DNA from: an uncultured Saprospiraceae bacterium
GTDB lineage: Bacteria > Bacteroidota > Bacteroidia > Chitinophagales > Saprospiraceae
Reading direction: 5' to 3'
Assembly: GCA_937918905.1 (NCBI GenBank)
Contig: CAKZSH010000174.1
Location: 1 to 64,000 of the forward strand
DNA length: 64,000 bases
Part shown: positions 25,749 to 34,612 of the stretch, piece by piece
Numbering within the stretch: position 1 is the stretch's first letter
Layout: each line of letters starts with the position of its first letter
Notes under the pieces: generated by a model
What the model saw: only the letters and a program-made list of their open reading frames with translations
What the model was told of the DNA's origin: nothing
Database searches by the model: none
Program-made: the position numbers and the translations under genes

Positions 25749-26528
25749 ATGCAAGAAGGAAAAAAAATTTATTTCGCTTCAGATTTTCATTTGGGGGTAA
25801 ATGCTCAATTGACAAGTTTAGAGAGAGAAAAAAAAATAGTTCGATGGTTGGATCATATTCAACATGATGCTTACGAGATTTATTTGGTAGGCGATGTGTT
25901 TGATTTTTGGTTTGAGTATTGGTCAGTTGTTCCGAAAGGCTATGTGCGTTTGTTTGGAAAATTGGCGGAGTTGCGAGATAAAGGAATTCCGATTTTTTTC
26001 TTTATTGGTAATCATGATATGTGGATGTTTGAATATTTTGAAAAAGAATTTGATATTCCAATTATTCGAAAACCCATCATCAAAGAATGGAATGGAAAGC
26101 GATTCTTTATAGGTCATGGTGATGGTTTGGGCCCAGGAGATTATGGTTATAAATTGCTCAAAAAAGTCTTTTCTAATAAAATTTGTCAATTTTTATTTGC
26201 CCGAATTCATCCAAACTTAGGAGTCGGTATTGCCAATTTTTGGTCACAAAAAAGTCGAGCGGTAAGTCCTGCTCATTTGGAATGGTTAGGTGATGAAAAT
26301 GAGTGGTTACTTTCTTTTTGCAATAAACAATTAGATAAAGATGAAGTGGATTATTTTATTTTTGGACATCGACATTTACCCATCGACTATACGCTAAAAA
26401 ATAATCACAGTCGTTATATCAATATAGGAGAGTGGATGTTTGCTTGTTCTTATGCAGTTTTTGATGGTCAAGAGGTGGCTATCCATTTCTTTGAAAATGA
26501 AAAAGGAAAAGTTTTTACAAAAAAATAA
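25749..26528 (+). CDS. lpxH: UDP-2,3-diacylglucosamine diphosphatase
   Basis: 259 residues from the ATG at 25749 (MQEGKKIYFASDFHLG). The 39 upstream codons lie in PE12 and are rejected. A calcineurin-like metallophosphoesterase that hydrolyses UDP-diacylglucosamine to lipid X in lipid A synthesis. Metal ligands are seen in SDFHLG, GDVFDFWFEY, IGNHDMWM, IGHGDGLGPGD and FGHRHLP. This is the LpxH-type arrangement found in Bacteroidota. It is followed after 4 bases by a lipoprotein gene, so the two are likely cotranscribed. Confidence 0.9.
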   Translation: MQEGKKIYFASDFHLGVNAQLTSLEREKKIVRWLDHIQHDAYEIYLVGDVFDFWFEYWSVVPKGYVRLFGKLAELRDKGIPIFFFIGNHDMWMFEYFEKEFDIPIIRKPIIKEWNGKRFFIGHGDGLGPGDYGYKLLKKVFSNKICQFLFARIHPNLGVGIANFWSQKSRAVSPAHLEWLGDENEWLLSFCNKQLDKDEVDYFIFGHRHLPIDYTLKNNHSRYINIGEWMFACSYAVFDGQEVAIHFFENEKGKVFTKK

Positions 26529-26532
26529 TATT

Positions 26533-27429
26533 ATGAATAACGGTGAATTTTTTACTGCTTTACAAAAAGGAATCAATAGTCTTTTTACGTCCTGTTATTC
26601 ACAGTTCACAGTTCACAGTTCAACGTTATTCCTCTTCTTTTTAGTTACCAGTTGTTCTGCGAAAATCACACCTACCGAACCTAAGGATTCTTCTGCTTAC
26701 GATTTGGTAAAGGAGATTGAAGTTGAGGCTCGACTCATTACAACAGACAAACTTCAACAACTGTATGTCGTTACTCAAAAAAATGATGTGATTAAGTTCA
26801 GTCCTGAAGGAAAAGAATTATTCCGTTTTACAAATAATACCTTGGGTGAATTGACTCATATTGATGTGACGAATCCTTTTAGTGTACTTTTATATTATCC
26901 AGATTATTTGACGGTTTATACATTGGATAGGACATTGAATAAAACTGGAGAATTTAATTTCTTAGATTTAAATCTAACCTCTGTCGAGGCGGTAGGGATG
27001 TCGAATGATAATAATGTCTGGCTTTACGATGAGGTTCTTTATAAAATAAAAAAAGTAAATCGTAGTGGAGAAGTGCTTCGGGAGAGCGAAAATTTGAGCA
27101 CTCAATTTGGCTTAGAAATTCAACCTGATTTTATTTTAGAGCGAGAGAATATTTTATATGTCAATGACCCAACTGTTGGAGTAGTCGTATTCGATATTTA
27201 TGGACAGTACATCAAAACGATTGATTTAAAAAACTTAACTTCCTTTCAAATCATTGATAATCAATTAATTTACCAAGATCAAGATCAGTTGAAATCTTTT
27301 CATTTACAATCACTTGCTACTCAAGTTATTGATTTGCCCCAAGTGATTTCAGATGAATTTAAAGTAGAAATTCGAAAAAGTAAGTTGTTTGTTATGAAAA
27401 AAAATAAAGTTGGAATTTATTCTTTTTGA
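26533..27429 (+). CDS. Lipoprotein, probable beta-propeller-like protein
   Basis: 298 residues from the ATG at 26533, 4 bases after lpxH. Residues 2-33 are palindrome PE13 read in frame. They precede the hydrophobic core and lipobox (LFLFFLVTSC, Cys41). An internal ATG is lacking before the core. The mature part consists of short beta repeats (QQLYVVTQKNDVIKFSPEG, NPFSVLLYYPDYLTVYTLD, NNVWLYDEVLYKIKKVN, VVFDIYGQYIKTIDL) typical of a six-bladed-type propeller. Position after lpxH suggests an envelope role, but none can be named. Confidence 0.78.
   Translation: MNNGEFFTALQKGINSLFTSCYSQFTVHSSTLFLFFLVTSCSAKITPTEPKDSSAYDLVKEIEVEARLITTDKLQQLYVVTQKNDVIKFSPEGKELFRFTNNTLGELTHIDVTNPFSVLLYYPDYLTVYTLDRTLNKTGEFNFLDLNLTSVEAVGMSNDNNVWLYDEVLYKIKKVNRSGEVLRESENLSTQFGLEIQPDFILERENILYVNDPTVGVVVFDIYGQYIKTIDLKNLTSFQIIDNQLIYQDQDQLKSFHLQSLATQVIDLPQVISDEFKVEIRKSKLFVMKKNKVGIYSF
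26535..26631. repeat. Palindromic element PE13, inside an ORF
   Basis: Short arms gaataacggtgaa (26535-26547) and ttcaacgttattc (26619-26631) enclose 71 bases with three cacagtt units. It begins within the start codon and is translated as residues 2-33. The gaataacggtgaa and acagttcac words recur in PE10, PE16 and the 44.4 kb gap. Confidence 0.7.
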
Positions 27430-27552
27430 CGTACGCTGCGCTTGACGAATCGAAAATATTCGATAAAAAAATGCCTTGATTTATTTAATAAATCAAGGCA
27501 TTTTTATTTGATAAAATTACGCTCTAAGTGTTGTCAAGCGCAGCGTACGTCC
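27428..27552. repeat. Palindromic element PE14 enclosing a terminator
   Basis: Perfect outer arms gacgtacgctgcgcttgac (27428-27446) / gtcaagcgcagcgtacgtc (27532-27550). The left arm overlaps the stop codon of the lipoprotein gene, and the right arm abuts the frr stop. It shares the gctgcgcttgacga module with PE28 and part of PE1. Confidence 0.9.
27471..27506. terminator. Bidirectional terminator in the loop of PE14
   Basis: Stem atgccttgattta / taaatcaaggcat with loop ttaa, A-run on the left and ttttt on the right. It serves the convergent lipoprotein (+) and frr (-) genes. Confidence 0.85.
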
Positions 27553-28116
27553 TTAAACTGTCATAATATCCTTTTCTTTGGTTTCTACTAGTTTAGCGAT
27601 TTTTTCTCCATAGTCATTCACCATTTTTTGGATATTCGCTTCATCTCGTTTTCCAGAATCTTCAGGATAACCATCTTTAACTTCTTTCTTCACCGTATCC
27701 ATAATTTTTTGTCGAGAATTTCTTACACTAATTTTAGCATCTTCGCCCAACGCTTTAGCTTGTTTTACAAACTCTCTTCGACGTTCCTCTGTCAAAGGCG
27801 GAATATTGATGATAATCATTTCTCCATTATTTTGAGGAGTAAGCCCAAGGTTGGCAGCAAAGATAGCTTGTTCCACGGGGGCAATCATGGATTTCTCCCA
27901 TGGATCAATAGTCAATGTTTTTCCATCAGTAGCGCCTATATTAGCGACTTGGCTAAGTGGAGTAGGAGAGCCATAATAATCGACTTTAATACTACTGACC
28001 ATATTTGGACTGGCCTTTCCAGTTCGAATTTTTGTTAATTCTTTTGCTAAATTTTCCAATGCGCCATCCATTTGCTCTTTGGCGATTTCAAGACCCATTT
28101 CAATTAATTCAGACAT
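27553..28116 (-). CDS. frr: Ribosome recycling factor
   Basis: 187 residues, the normal length. It splits post-termination ribosomes together with EF-G. The conserved RTGKASPNMV, GATDGKTLTIDPWEKSM, NDGEMI-like NNGEMIIINIPPLTEERR and SVRNSR motifs are all present. Its 3' end abuts PE14. The upstream gap of 200 bases has no visible promoter box. The pyrH gene that usually precedes frr is absent. Confidence 0.96.
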   Translation of the reverse strand: MSELIEMGLEIAKEQMDGALENLAKELTKIRTGKASPNMVSSIKVDYYGSPTPLSQVANIGATDGKTLTIDPWEKSMIAPVEQAIFAANLGLTPQNNGEMIIINIPPLTEERRREFVKQAKALGEDAKISVRNSRQKIMDTVKKEVKDGYPEDSGKRDEANIQKMVNDYGEKIAKLVETKEKDIMTV

Positions 28117-28317
28117 AGTAATTGCATTTTTATTTCAAAAACAAATTTTTCCTTAAAAAATTCACAGTATTCGAATTTTTTTAAGAGTTGTCAAATAAAA
28201 TATTTTTTTACCAAAAAAGCAAATGAGAAAGGAAAGTTTGGGTAAGTAATCGTTTTATAGTAAAACGACTATCCCTAAAATTTAAAAATGAAGAATAGCT
28301 TTTAGGCAAAAGAAGGA

Positions 28318-29064
28318 TTAAAAATTATAGGCTACAATACCATTTCTTATTTCAATTTCATCTTTATTTTCCATGATCTCAATTACATCTTCAACGGATA
28401 AAGTACCTCCTTCTACAAGTTCTTGATTATTGATATGAATATAATCTCTAAGAGAAGCCAAATTATAAGGGCGAGTCGCTACTAATTTTAATCTATCCTT
28501 AGTTTGTTGATATACTACCTCATAGCTTTTTGGTTGCTCAAAAGGAACAAATTGAATTTTTGGTTCTTCTTTAGCTCTTTCACCTAATGAGGACGATTGG
28601 TTAGATATTTCTGATTCCTCTTCAACTACTGTAATTGGAGAGGGGGTGGGCGGTGGAGTTGTTTTTCTAGGTTTAGGAATGTATTTTTTCTTTCGATCTG
28701 ATTCGCCAAGTTTAACACGTTGGCAATTGCGACGATTAGAATTGATATATGCAATCATAGGATCAAAAACATCCTCATCAGAAAGAATTGCAAATTCAAT
28801 GCTTTTATTGATTTTGCCATGCATTTTTCCAATCAAATAACAGATGTGATAATTGAGGGTAAGATTAGTATTGTTTTCTACGGGAATCCATTTGACGGCT
28901 TTGCCTAGCTTTTGTAAGTTCCTAACTAGCTCAAAAGGAATAAGGTCATCAACTGAATTGATAAGGATAAAAATCTTATCACAGACCTTTTCAAGTTTCT
29001 TGAGATTGACTCTTTGAATATTGTCAAAATCAGTAAAAATATATCTTTGTTTGGAGGAGTTCAT
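28318..29064 (-). CDS. PIN/NYN-like domain protein with C-terminal HTH-like region
   Basis: 248 residues. The start SKQRYIFTDFDNIQRVNL gives the DFDN motif of the PIN-like/NYN fold, followed by IFILINSVDDL and EFAILSDEDVFDPMIAYI, which supply a second acidic cluster. Residues about 130-170 are a Pro-rich, low-complexity linker. The C-terminal 60 residues (LASLRDYIHINNQELVEGGTLSVEDVIEIM) look like a winged-helix or OST-HTH-type RNA-binding module. A PIN plus HTH architecture suggests an RNase or RNA-handling protein. The assignment rests on motif spacing only. Its neighbours, frr and a metallopeptidase, do not help. Confidence 0.6.
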   Translation of the reverse strand: MNSSKQRYIFTDFDNIQRVNLKKLEKVCDKIFILINSVDDLIPFELVRNLQKLGKAVKWIPVENNTNLTLNYHICYLIGKMHGKINKSIEFAILSDEDVFDPMIAYINSNRRNCQRVKLGESDRKKKYIPKPRKTTPPPTPSPITVVEEESEISNQSSSLGERAKEEPKIQFVPFEQPKSYEVVYQQTKDRLKLVATRPYNLASLRDYIHINNQELVEGGTLSVEDVIEIMENKDEIEIRNGIVAYNF

Positions 29065-29392
29065 AGGTTATTCAAAATCAGTAATTCAAAGTTTTTGGAT
29101 TTATTTAAAATAAGTTATTGCTCACTTTTTACAAAAGTGAAAGGGTGCAGTTAAGCCAGTTATTTAAGTATAGGGTTGGTAAAATAATTAGAAAATCTTA
29201 ATTGGTTTTCTAATTGAGAATTTTAATGATGCGGGGGTTCTTACTTTTTTATATTATAAAAGCTAAAATATGAAAAAATTTGGACTTATTATATTTTTAA
29301 TGCTTTAAAAGTTAATTATGTAATTCTCATTGCCCAAACCTCAAATTCTTTCGTCTGGTTTTAGAATTACAAAAATATAAATGAATGAAAAT
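29065..29392. other. Intergenic region
   Basis: About 330 bases with no credible gene. A short hairpin acttttta-caaaagt lies at about 29120. No -7 box stands out. Confidence 0.35.
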
Positions 29393-29433
29393 AAAAATGA
29401 CTAATCTAGCTGAATGCAAGATTAGTCATTTTC
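29393..29433. terminator. Bidirectional terminator after the zinc metallopeptidase
   Basis: Stem aaaatgactaatct / agattagtcatttt with loop agctgaatgca. The A and T ends give U-tracts on both strands. It lies 22 bases after the minus-strand stop. Confidence 0.85.
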
Positions 29434-29454
29434 AAAGAATTAGATATTTAAGCG

Positions 29455-30147
29455 TTATCTCCTTCGATTCGCATAGGTGAAAATCAAATATAACAACATC
29501 AAAATAGATGATAAAGCTGCGGCGACATAAGTCATAGCTGCCCATTTTAAAGCATCTTTTGCACCATCATATTCTGCACCTTCAGCGACTCCAGTTTCAT
29601 CCAACCAATTCAATGCTCGATTACTTGCATCAAATTCTACAGGCAAAGTCACAATACTAAATAATGAAGTCATTGCAAATGCAATTACGGTTATCAACAT
29701 CAATTGAGGAAATTGATTCATCATTGAAAATGCAACCAACATCAAAACCGATAAAGCTTTGGACGCCATATTCACAATTGGAACAAGAGATGAACGCATC
29801 TGCAACATCGGATAATTAGTATCATGTTGTACGGCATGTCCAACCTCATGTGCTGCAACTGCTGCTGCGGATACATGTCGTCCATTATAAACATCAGGAC
29901 TTAATGAAACGGTCTTTGTCTTTGGATTATAATGATCGGTAAGCATCCCTTTTCCTTGAACTACTCGAACACCATTGACATTGTAGTGCCTCAACATATC
30001 CTCTGCGATCTCTTTTCCTGACATTCCACTTCTTACGCCAACAGTACTATATTGGGCAAATTTTTTCTTTAAGGTATTAGAAACATAGCCTCCAATCATA
30101 GAGCCTGCTCCAATAATACCCATATAAATCATGTAATTTAAATCCAC
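29455..30147 (-). CDS. Zinc metallopeptidase (YugP/Zn_peptidase_2 family)
   Basis: 230 residues. One N-terminal hydrophobic segment (residues 4-24), then a soluble region with the HEVGHAVQ zinc motif at about 101, then three to four membrane helices. This is the layout of the YugP (DUF) neutral zinc metallopeptidase family, an uncharacterised membrane group. The upstream GVRVVQGKGMLTDHYNP and YNGRHVSAAAVAAHEVGHA are typical. It lies downstream of serS on the same strand, separated by PE15. Confidence 0.9.
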   Translation of the reverse strand: MDLNYMIYMGIIGAGSMIGGYVSNTLKKKFAQYSTVGVRSGMSGKEIAEDMLRHYNVNGVRVVQGKGMLTDHYNPKTKTVSLSPDVYNGRHVSAAAVAAHEVGHAVQHDTNYPMLQMRSSLVPIVNMASKALSVLMLVAFSMMNQFPQLMLITVIAFAMTSLFSIVTLPVEFDASNRALNWLDETGVAEGAEYDGAKDALKWAAMTYVAAALSSILMLLYLIFTYANRRR

Positions 30148-30244
30148 TTTTGTAATTTTTATGAAAAAATAAAAGTCATATAATTTGACAGTTAAAATAA
30201 ATCGAGGTCACGTTGTATTTATTAAAATTATCTTAAATAGTTGA

Positions 30245-30340
30245 CTAGTAAATTAGTTGATTGGGTCGAAAATACTTAGAAAGTAGATAAATTAAAGATT
30301 CTAGTTATTTTCGATCCTAATAAACCAATCAACTAATTTA
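30245..30340. repeat. Palindromic element PE15
   Basis: Arms about 30245-30276 and 30302-30340 (tagtaaattagttgattgg / ccaatcaactaatttacca, with tcgaaaat / attttcga inside). It belongs to the gttgattggt module group with PE22. It lies just after the serS stop. Confidence 0.85.
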
Positions 30341-30348
30341 CCAATCTA

Positions 30349-31629
30349 CTAACTAATAATATCAAACTTCGTATACGGACGCAATGCTTCGGGGATTACA
30401 ATACCTTCAGGGGTTTGGTTGTTTTCCAATAATGCCGCAACGATTCTTGCTAAAGCAAGTGCACTTCCATTAAGTGAGTGAGCAAGTTTCGTTTTACCAT
30501 TCTCATCACGGTAACGCAGTTTTAGACGATTAGTTTGGAAAGTTTCAAAATTAGAAACAGAACTTACTTCCAACCATCTTTTTTGCGCGGCAGAGTATAC
30601 TTCAAAATCAAAAGTCAAAGCAGAAGTAAAACCTAAATCTCCACCACACAATCTAAGAATTCTATAAGGTAATTCTAATTTTTCTAACAATCCTTCTACG
30701 TGTTTCAACATGTCTTCCAATGCAGCATAAGATCGATCAGGATGTTCGATTCTAACAATTTCTACTTTGTCAAATTGATGTACCCGATTCAGTCCTCGCA
30801 CATGCGCACCGTAAGAACCTGCCTCTCTTCGAAAACAAGGAGTGTAGCCTGTTACTTTAATTGGGAAATCTTTTTCAGCTAAAATATCACCTCGAAACAT
30901 ATTGGTAATAGGCACTTCAGCCGTAGGTATCAAATATAAATCATCTTTGGTGGCATGATACATTTGTCCTTCTTTATCAGGTAATTGACCAGTACCTCTT
31001 GCACTATCTTCATTGACAAGGTGAGGAGGAATAATTTCTTCATAACCAGCAGCATCTGCTTCATCCAAAAAGAAATTAATCAATGCACGTTGTAGCTTCG
31101 CACCTTTTTTTCGATAAAGTGGAAAACCACTACCTGTAATTTTTACACCTAATTCTAAATCAAAAAGATCATATTTTTTAGCCAATTCCCAATGCGGTTG
31201 TGCATCATTACCCAAAACGGGAAGGTCATTTTCCCATGCCTTAAATACTTCATTATCTTCATCCGTATTTCCTGGAGGGACAGAATCATGAGGAACATTA
31301 GGAAGGTTTAATAATTCAGTTTCTAAGTCATCTTGAGCCTTATTAAGTGTAGCACTTAGTTCTGCTTGATGAGTTTTAAGTGCAGTAACCTTAGCTTTAA
31401 TAGCGTCCGCTTCCTCTCTTTTTCCTTGTTTGTACAAGTTTCCAATTTCTTTAGAAAAACGGTTGGCCTCTGCTAACGAACTATCCAAAGTAGTTTGAGT
31501 AGCTTTTCTAGTTTCGTCCAAAGCGATTATTTTATCAACAATTGCTAAGTCTTCATCCTTAAAATTTCTAGTTTTTAGACCTTTTAGTATTCGGTCTTTG
31601 TTTTCTCTAATAAAATTGACTCGTAACAT
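30349..31629 (-). CDS. serS: Serine--tRNA ligase
   Basis: 426 residues, the normal size. The N-terminal coiled-coil arm that binds tRNA covers about 30-105, followed by the class II catalytic core. Family motifs: motif 2 around PCFRREAGSYGAHVRGLNR, motif 3 in NGSALALARIVAALLENNQ, and the seryl-adenylate region (CGGDLGFTSA). Start MLRVNFIRENKDRI is typical. It is followed by PE15 and the metallopeptidase gene; upstream lies the GIY-YIG gene on the same strand. Confidence 0.97.
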   Translation of the reverse strand: MLRVNFIRENKDRILKGLKTRNFKDEDLAIVDKIIALDETRKATQTTLDSSLAEANRFSKEIGNLYKQGKREEADAIKAKVTALKTHQAELSATLNKAQDDLETELLNLPNVPHDSVPPGNTDEDNEVFKAWENDLPVLGNDAQPHWELAKKYDLFDLELGVKITGSGFPLYRKKGAKLQRALINFFLDEADAAGYEEIIPPHLVNEDSARGTGQLPDKEGQMYHATKDDLYLIPTAEVPITNMFRGDILAEKDFPIKVTGYTPCFRREAGSYGAHVRGLNRVHQFDKVEIVRIEHPDRSYAALEDMLKHVEGLLEKLELPYRILRLCGGDLGFTSALTFDFEVYSAAQKRWLEVSSVSNFETFQTNRLKLRYRDENGKTKLAHSLNGSALALARIVAALLENNQTPEGIVIPEALRPYTKFDIIS

Positions 31630-31703
31630 TTACTTCTGTTTATATTAATTTTAATAAAAATAAATTTCCTAATAATTCAAACGTCATCTCAATATCTATT
31701 AAA

Positions 31704-32051
31704 CTAATAAAGCATTGCTTCTTCAATATTTAACTCTTCTAAAATCATATCTTTGAGCACTTCAACTTCTTTTGAGTAGTTCCTATTTTCTTCTTCGGAA
31801 TATGCTAATTCAGCTAGGATTTCAAATTTAAAATTTTCTGCGGTTAATTCATTCCAATCTTTTTGGAGATTCTTTTTTCTGTGTTTTCCAAATCTAAGCT
31901 CAGTTTGATGTCGGTTCCATTTAGATAAAATATCTTTACTGGAGTCAATCAAAACTTTTCCATTGACCGTGTTTTTGATTTGAAATACGCCCATAATTGG
32001 TTTATGTTGTTTGTACGATTCTTTTAATTGTTTTTTTGCTTCTTTTTTCAT
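31704..32051 (-). CDS. GIY-YIG nuclease family protein (small)
   Basis: 115 residues. MGVFQIKNTVNGKVLIDSSKD corresponds to the GIY...YIG strands, although the usual GIY-YIG letters read GVF and VLI here. RFGKHRKKNLQKDWNELTAENF follows, in which the R/H positions are typical of a compact group of small GIY-YIG proteins common in Bacteroidota and Firmicutes. The C-terminal helix (EVEVLKDMILEEL) completes it. Function unknown; nuclease activity is not shown for this subgroup. A consensus -7 element lies about 150 bases upstream, divergent from rho. Confidence 0.75.
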   Translation of the reverse strand: MKKEAKKQLKESYKQHKPIMGVFQIKNTVNGKVLIDSSKDILSKWNRHQTELRFGKHRKKNLQKDWNELTAENFKFEILAELAYSEEENRNYSKEVEVLKDMILEELNIEEAMLY

Positions 32052-32197
32052 GTATTACTATTATTATTCATTTGAAAAGGAATCAATTTGTATTTATTTG
32101 AAACAAAAAAATCAAAATTAAATTCTTTTTTTCCTGCAAAAAAGCATCCTTTTCCTTGATTCTATCGTACATTGTGGAAAACTTTTTATAATTTTAG

Positions 32198-32205
32198 CAA
32201 AGATA
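32198..32205 (-). promoter_or_regulatory. -7 element facing the GIY-YIG gene
   Basis: The minus strand reads TATCTTTG (TAnnTTTG). It lies about 147 bases upstream of the GIY-YIG start, back to back with the rho promoter. Confidence 0.45.
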
Positions 32206-32208
32206 GTA

Positions 32209-32237
32209 TTTGAATTTAAAAATAAAATGTATTTTTG
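32209..32237 (+). promoter_or_regulatory. rho promoter (-33 TTTG and -7 TATTTTTG)
   Basis: TTTG (32209-32212), 17 bases, then TATTTTTG (32230-32237): a good match to the Bacteroidota sigma-ABfr/RpoD promoter. It would give a leader of about 315 nt before the rho start. Confidence 0.6.
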
Positions 32238-32243
32238 CGCTGT

Positions 32244-32559
32244 CAGAATTCATGCACACCTAACGGTTTACTTTCCAGATTTAAGGCAATTTTTTTCAAA
32301 TTTCACAGTTTTAAGTAAACCAGCACTTCTATCTTTATTCCCACTTCAAAAGTTGAAAATAAGTATTGAGATAGCGAAAATGAAATAGGTGTCTACACTA
32401 AAAAGTATCCCGCATTTATATAAGTCTGTAGTCTTTAGTTTTATGTTGTTTACATAAAACAACATTCAATCATAATAATCACCACAATATCTAAAACCAT
32501 ATAATTTTACTTCTACACATTAACAAATAAAATTAGATTTCACAAAATCTATTACTAAT
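32244..32559 (+). promoter_or_regulatory. Long rho 5' leader
   Basis: About 315 bases between the predicted start site and the rho ATG. A hairpin tgttgttt-acat-aaaacaaca lies near 32443-32465. There is no upstream ORF of note. rho is autoregulated in other bacteria through its leader; the same here is an inference. Confidence 0.35.
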
Positions 32560-34239
32560 ATGAAATACGACATATTGCAATTAAATGAAATGTTAGTTCC
32601 AGAGTTGAAAGACCTTGCAAAACAGTTGGGTATAAAAAATTTCAATAAGCTTAATAAACAAGATCTCATCTATAGAATATTGGATGAACAAGCTGTGAGC
32701 AAACAAGAAAACGAATCCTCCCCTTCCTCTTCACAAAAAGATGTTTCCATGGAAAAAGACGAAGAAAAAAATAAATCTAAGAAAAGGCCTCGTAAAAAGG
32801 TCAGTATCGCAGAAGTTAATAACCCTTCCAGTCCTTCTCGATTTGAGGAACCTGAAGAGGAAGATCCTGAATTGGAAGAGGCAGAGAATTATGAAGAACC
32901 AGAGGAAAATCCTGTAGAGGCAGAAGAGGAGGTGGAAGCAGCAGGCGAGGAAACTCCAGAAGAGATAAAAGAAGAAACTCCAAGAAATAGAGATCGTGAT
33001 AATAGAAATCGTGATCGTGATCACGGAGGAGATAGAGATCGTGGAAGAAATAATCATAGAGATAGAAGAAACGGAGAATCCGAGAAAGCCAACCCGAATG
33101 CTTTTAATATAGAACTGGATGGAATCATTGAGGGAGAAGGAATTCTCGAAATGATGCCTGACGGGTACGGATTCCTTCGATCAGCAGATTATAATTATTT
33201 GACTTCTCCAGATGATATTTATGTTTCGCCATCTCAAATTAAATTATTTGGATTGCGTACAGGGGATACCGTTTGTGGTGCGATTCGACCTCCAAAAGAA
33301 GGAGAGAAGTATTTTGCATTACTTAGAGTATCTCGTATCAATGGTTTAGAACCATTGGATATTCGAAGTCGAGTACCATTTGATTATTTAACACCACTTT
33401 TCCCTAGAGAAAAATTCGCTTTGACGAGTCCAAAGGCTGGAGGAAAAGATATGGGAAATCGAATGATCGATTTATTTACTCCTATTGGAAAAGGACAACG
33501 GGGACTGATTGTGGCACAACCCAAAACAGGTAAAACTTTCTTAATGAAAGATGTTGCTAATGCAATTGCTTCAAACCACCCTGAATGTTATATCATTGTA
33601 CTTTTGATTGATGAGCGTCCTGAGGAGGTAACAGATATGAAGCGAAATGTAAAAGCAGAAGTAGTAGCTTCTACTTTTGATGAGCCTGCTGATAATCATG
33701 TACGAGTTGCGAATATTGTTTTGGAAAAAGCAAAACGATTAGTTGAATCGGGGCATGATGTAGTTGTTTTATTGGATTCGATTACCCGTTTGGCTCGGGC
33801 ATATAATACGGTAGCTCCAGCAAGTGGAAAGGTACTTTCGGGTGGTGTGGAAGCGAATGCTTTGCATAAACCTAAAAAATTCTTTGGTGCGGCTCGTAAT
33901 ATTGAAAATGGTGGCTCGATGACTATCATTGCGACAGCATTAGTTGATACAGGTTCGAAAATGGACTTGGTTATCTTCGAAGAGTTTAAAGGTACTGGTA
34001 ATATGGAATTACAACTAGATCGTGGATTGGCCAACAAACGAATGTATCCTGCGATTGATTTGACTAAATCTAGTACTCGTCGTGAAGATTTATTGATGGA
34101 TAAAGAGAACTTGCAACGGATGTTTATTTTGAGAAAACACTTAGCTGATATGAAACCAGAAGAGGCTATGGATTTCTTAAGAAAAAATATGTTGCACACT
34201 CATAATAATGATGAGTTCTTAGCTTCTATGAACGGGTAA
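32560..34239 (+). CDS. rho: Transcription termination factor Rho with disordered N-terminal insertion
   Basis: 559 residues, against about 420 in E. coli. The N-terminal Rho_N helix bundle occupies 1-45 ([20 protein letters not shown]). Residues about 50-180 are low complexity: first Ser/Lys, then Glu-rich ([14 protein letters not shown]), then Arg/Asp/Asn-rich ([16 protein letters not shown]). The RNA-binding cold-shock-like domain follows ([28 protein letters not shown]). The ATPase has Walker [10 protein letters not shown], Walker [17 protein letters not shown] and the Q/R loops near SGGVEANAL. In Bacteroides thetaiotaomicron such a disordered region drives Rho condensates. It stands upstream of rpmH but has its own promoter. 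Confidence 0.97.
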   Translation: MKYDILQLNEMLVPELKDLAKQLGIKNFNKLNKQDLIYRILDEQAVSKQENESSPSSSQKDVSMEKDEEKNKSKKRPRKKVSIAEVNNPSSPSRFEEPEEEDPELEEAENYEEPEENPVEAEEEVEAAGEETPEEIKEETPRNRDRDNRNRDRDHGGDRDRGRNNHRDRRNGESEKANPNAFNIELDGIIEGEGILEMMPDGYGFLRSADYNYLTSPDDIYVSPSQIKLFGLRTGDTVCGAIRPPKEGEKYFALLRVSRINGLEPLDIRSRVPFDYLTPLFPREKFALTSPKAGGKDMGNRMIDLFTPIGKGQRGLIVAQPKTGKTFLMKDVANAIASNHPECYIIVLLIDERPEEVTDMKRNVKAEVVASTFDEPADNHVRVANIVLEKAKRLVESGHDVVVLLDSITRLARAYNTVAPASGKVLSGGVEANALHKPKKFFGAARNIENGGSMTIIATALVDTGSKMDLVIFEEFKGTGNMELQLDRGLANKRMYPAIDLTKSSTRREDLLMDKENLQRMFILRKHLADMKPEEAMDFLRKNMLHTHNNDEFLASMNG

Positions 34240-34277
34240 TCTTATGAATTTGGCATTTAAAATTAATTTTAAAATAA

Positions 34278-34308
34278 TTGTCAATTTAAAAAAATAAATC
34301 TACCTTTG
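34278..34308 (+). promoter_or_regulatory. rpmH-rnpA promoter
   Basis: TTG (34278-34280), 20 bases, then TACCTTTG (34301-34308): an excellent match to TTG-N17-23-TAnnTTTG. It lies about 50 bases before the rpmH start codon. Confidence 0.7.
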
Positions 34309-34358
34309 TGCTCCTTTAAAGGAAGTACATAATTTAAGGTAATAAAATATATATAACC

Positions 34359-34520
34359 ATGTCAAAAAGAACATTTCAACCATCAAGACGTAAGCGGGCT
34401 AACAAACATGGATTCCGTTCTAGAATGAGTACTAAAAATGGTAGAAAAGTATTGGCTCGAAGAAGAGCTAAAGGTCGATTAAAATTGACTGTTTCTGATG
34501 AACAATCAGGAAACAAGTAA
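34359..34520 (+). CDS. rpmH: 50S ribosomal protein bL34
   Basis: 53 residues, [20 protein letters not shown] followed by the [19 protein letters not shown] core, an unmistakable bL34. The gene is too short for a 60-codon ORF filter. It has a strong promoter upstream and is followed by rnpA, the near-universal partner order. In this genome palindrome PE16 separates the two. Confidence 0.97.
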   Translation: MSKRTFQPSRRKRANKHGFRSRMSTKNGRKVLARRRAKGRLKLTVSDEQSGNK

Positions 34521-34612
34521 TGAACAATTAAGAATGAATAATGAATAATTTTCACAGTTCTGTGAATACGTTATTCGAAACTATTCATTATTCATTTTTA
34601 ATTATTCATTAA
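34519..34612. repeat. Palindromic element PE16, between rpmH and rnpA
   Basis: Outer arms aatgaacaattaagaatg / catttttaattattcatt and inner aatgaataatgaataat / attattcattat, with loop ttttcacagttctgtgaa. The left end overlaps the rpmH stop codon, and the right end touches the rnpA start. Confidence 0.85.
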
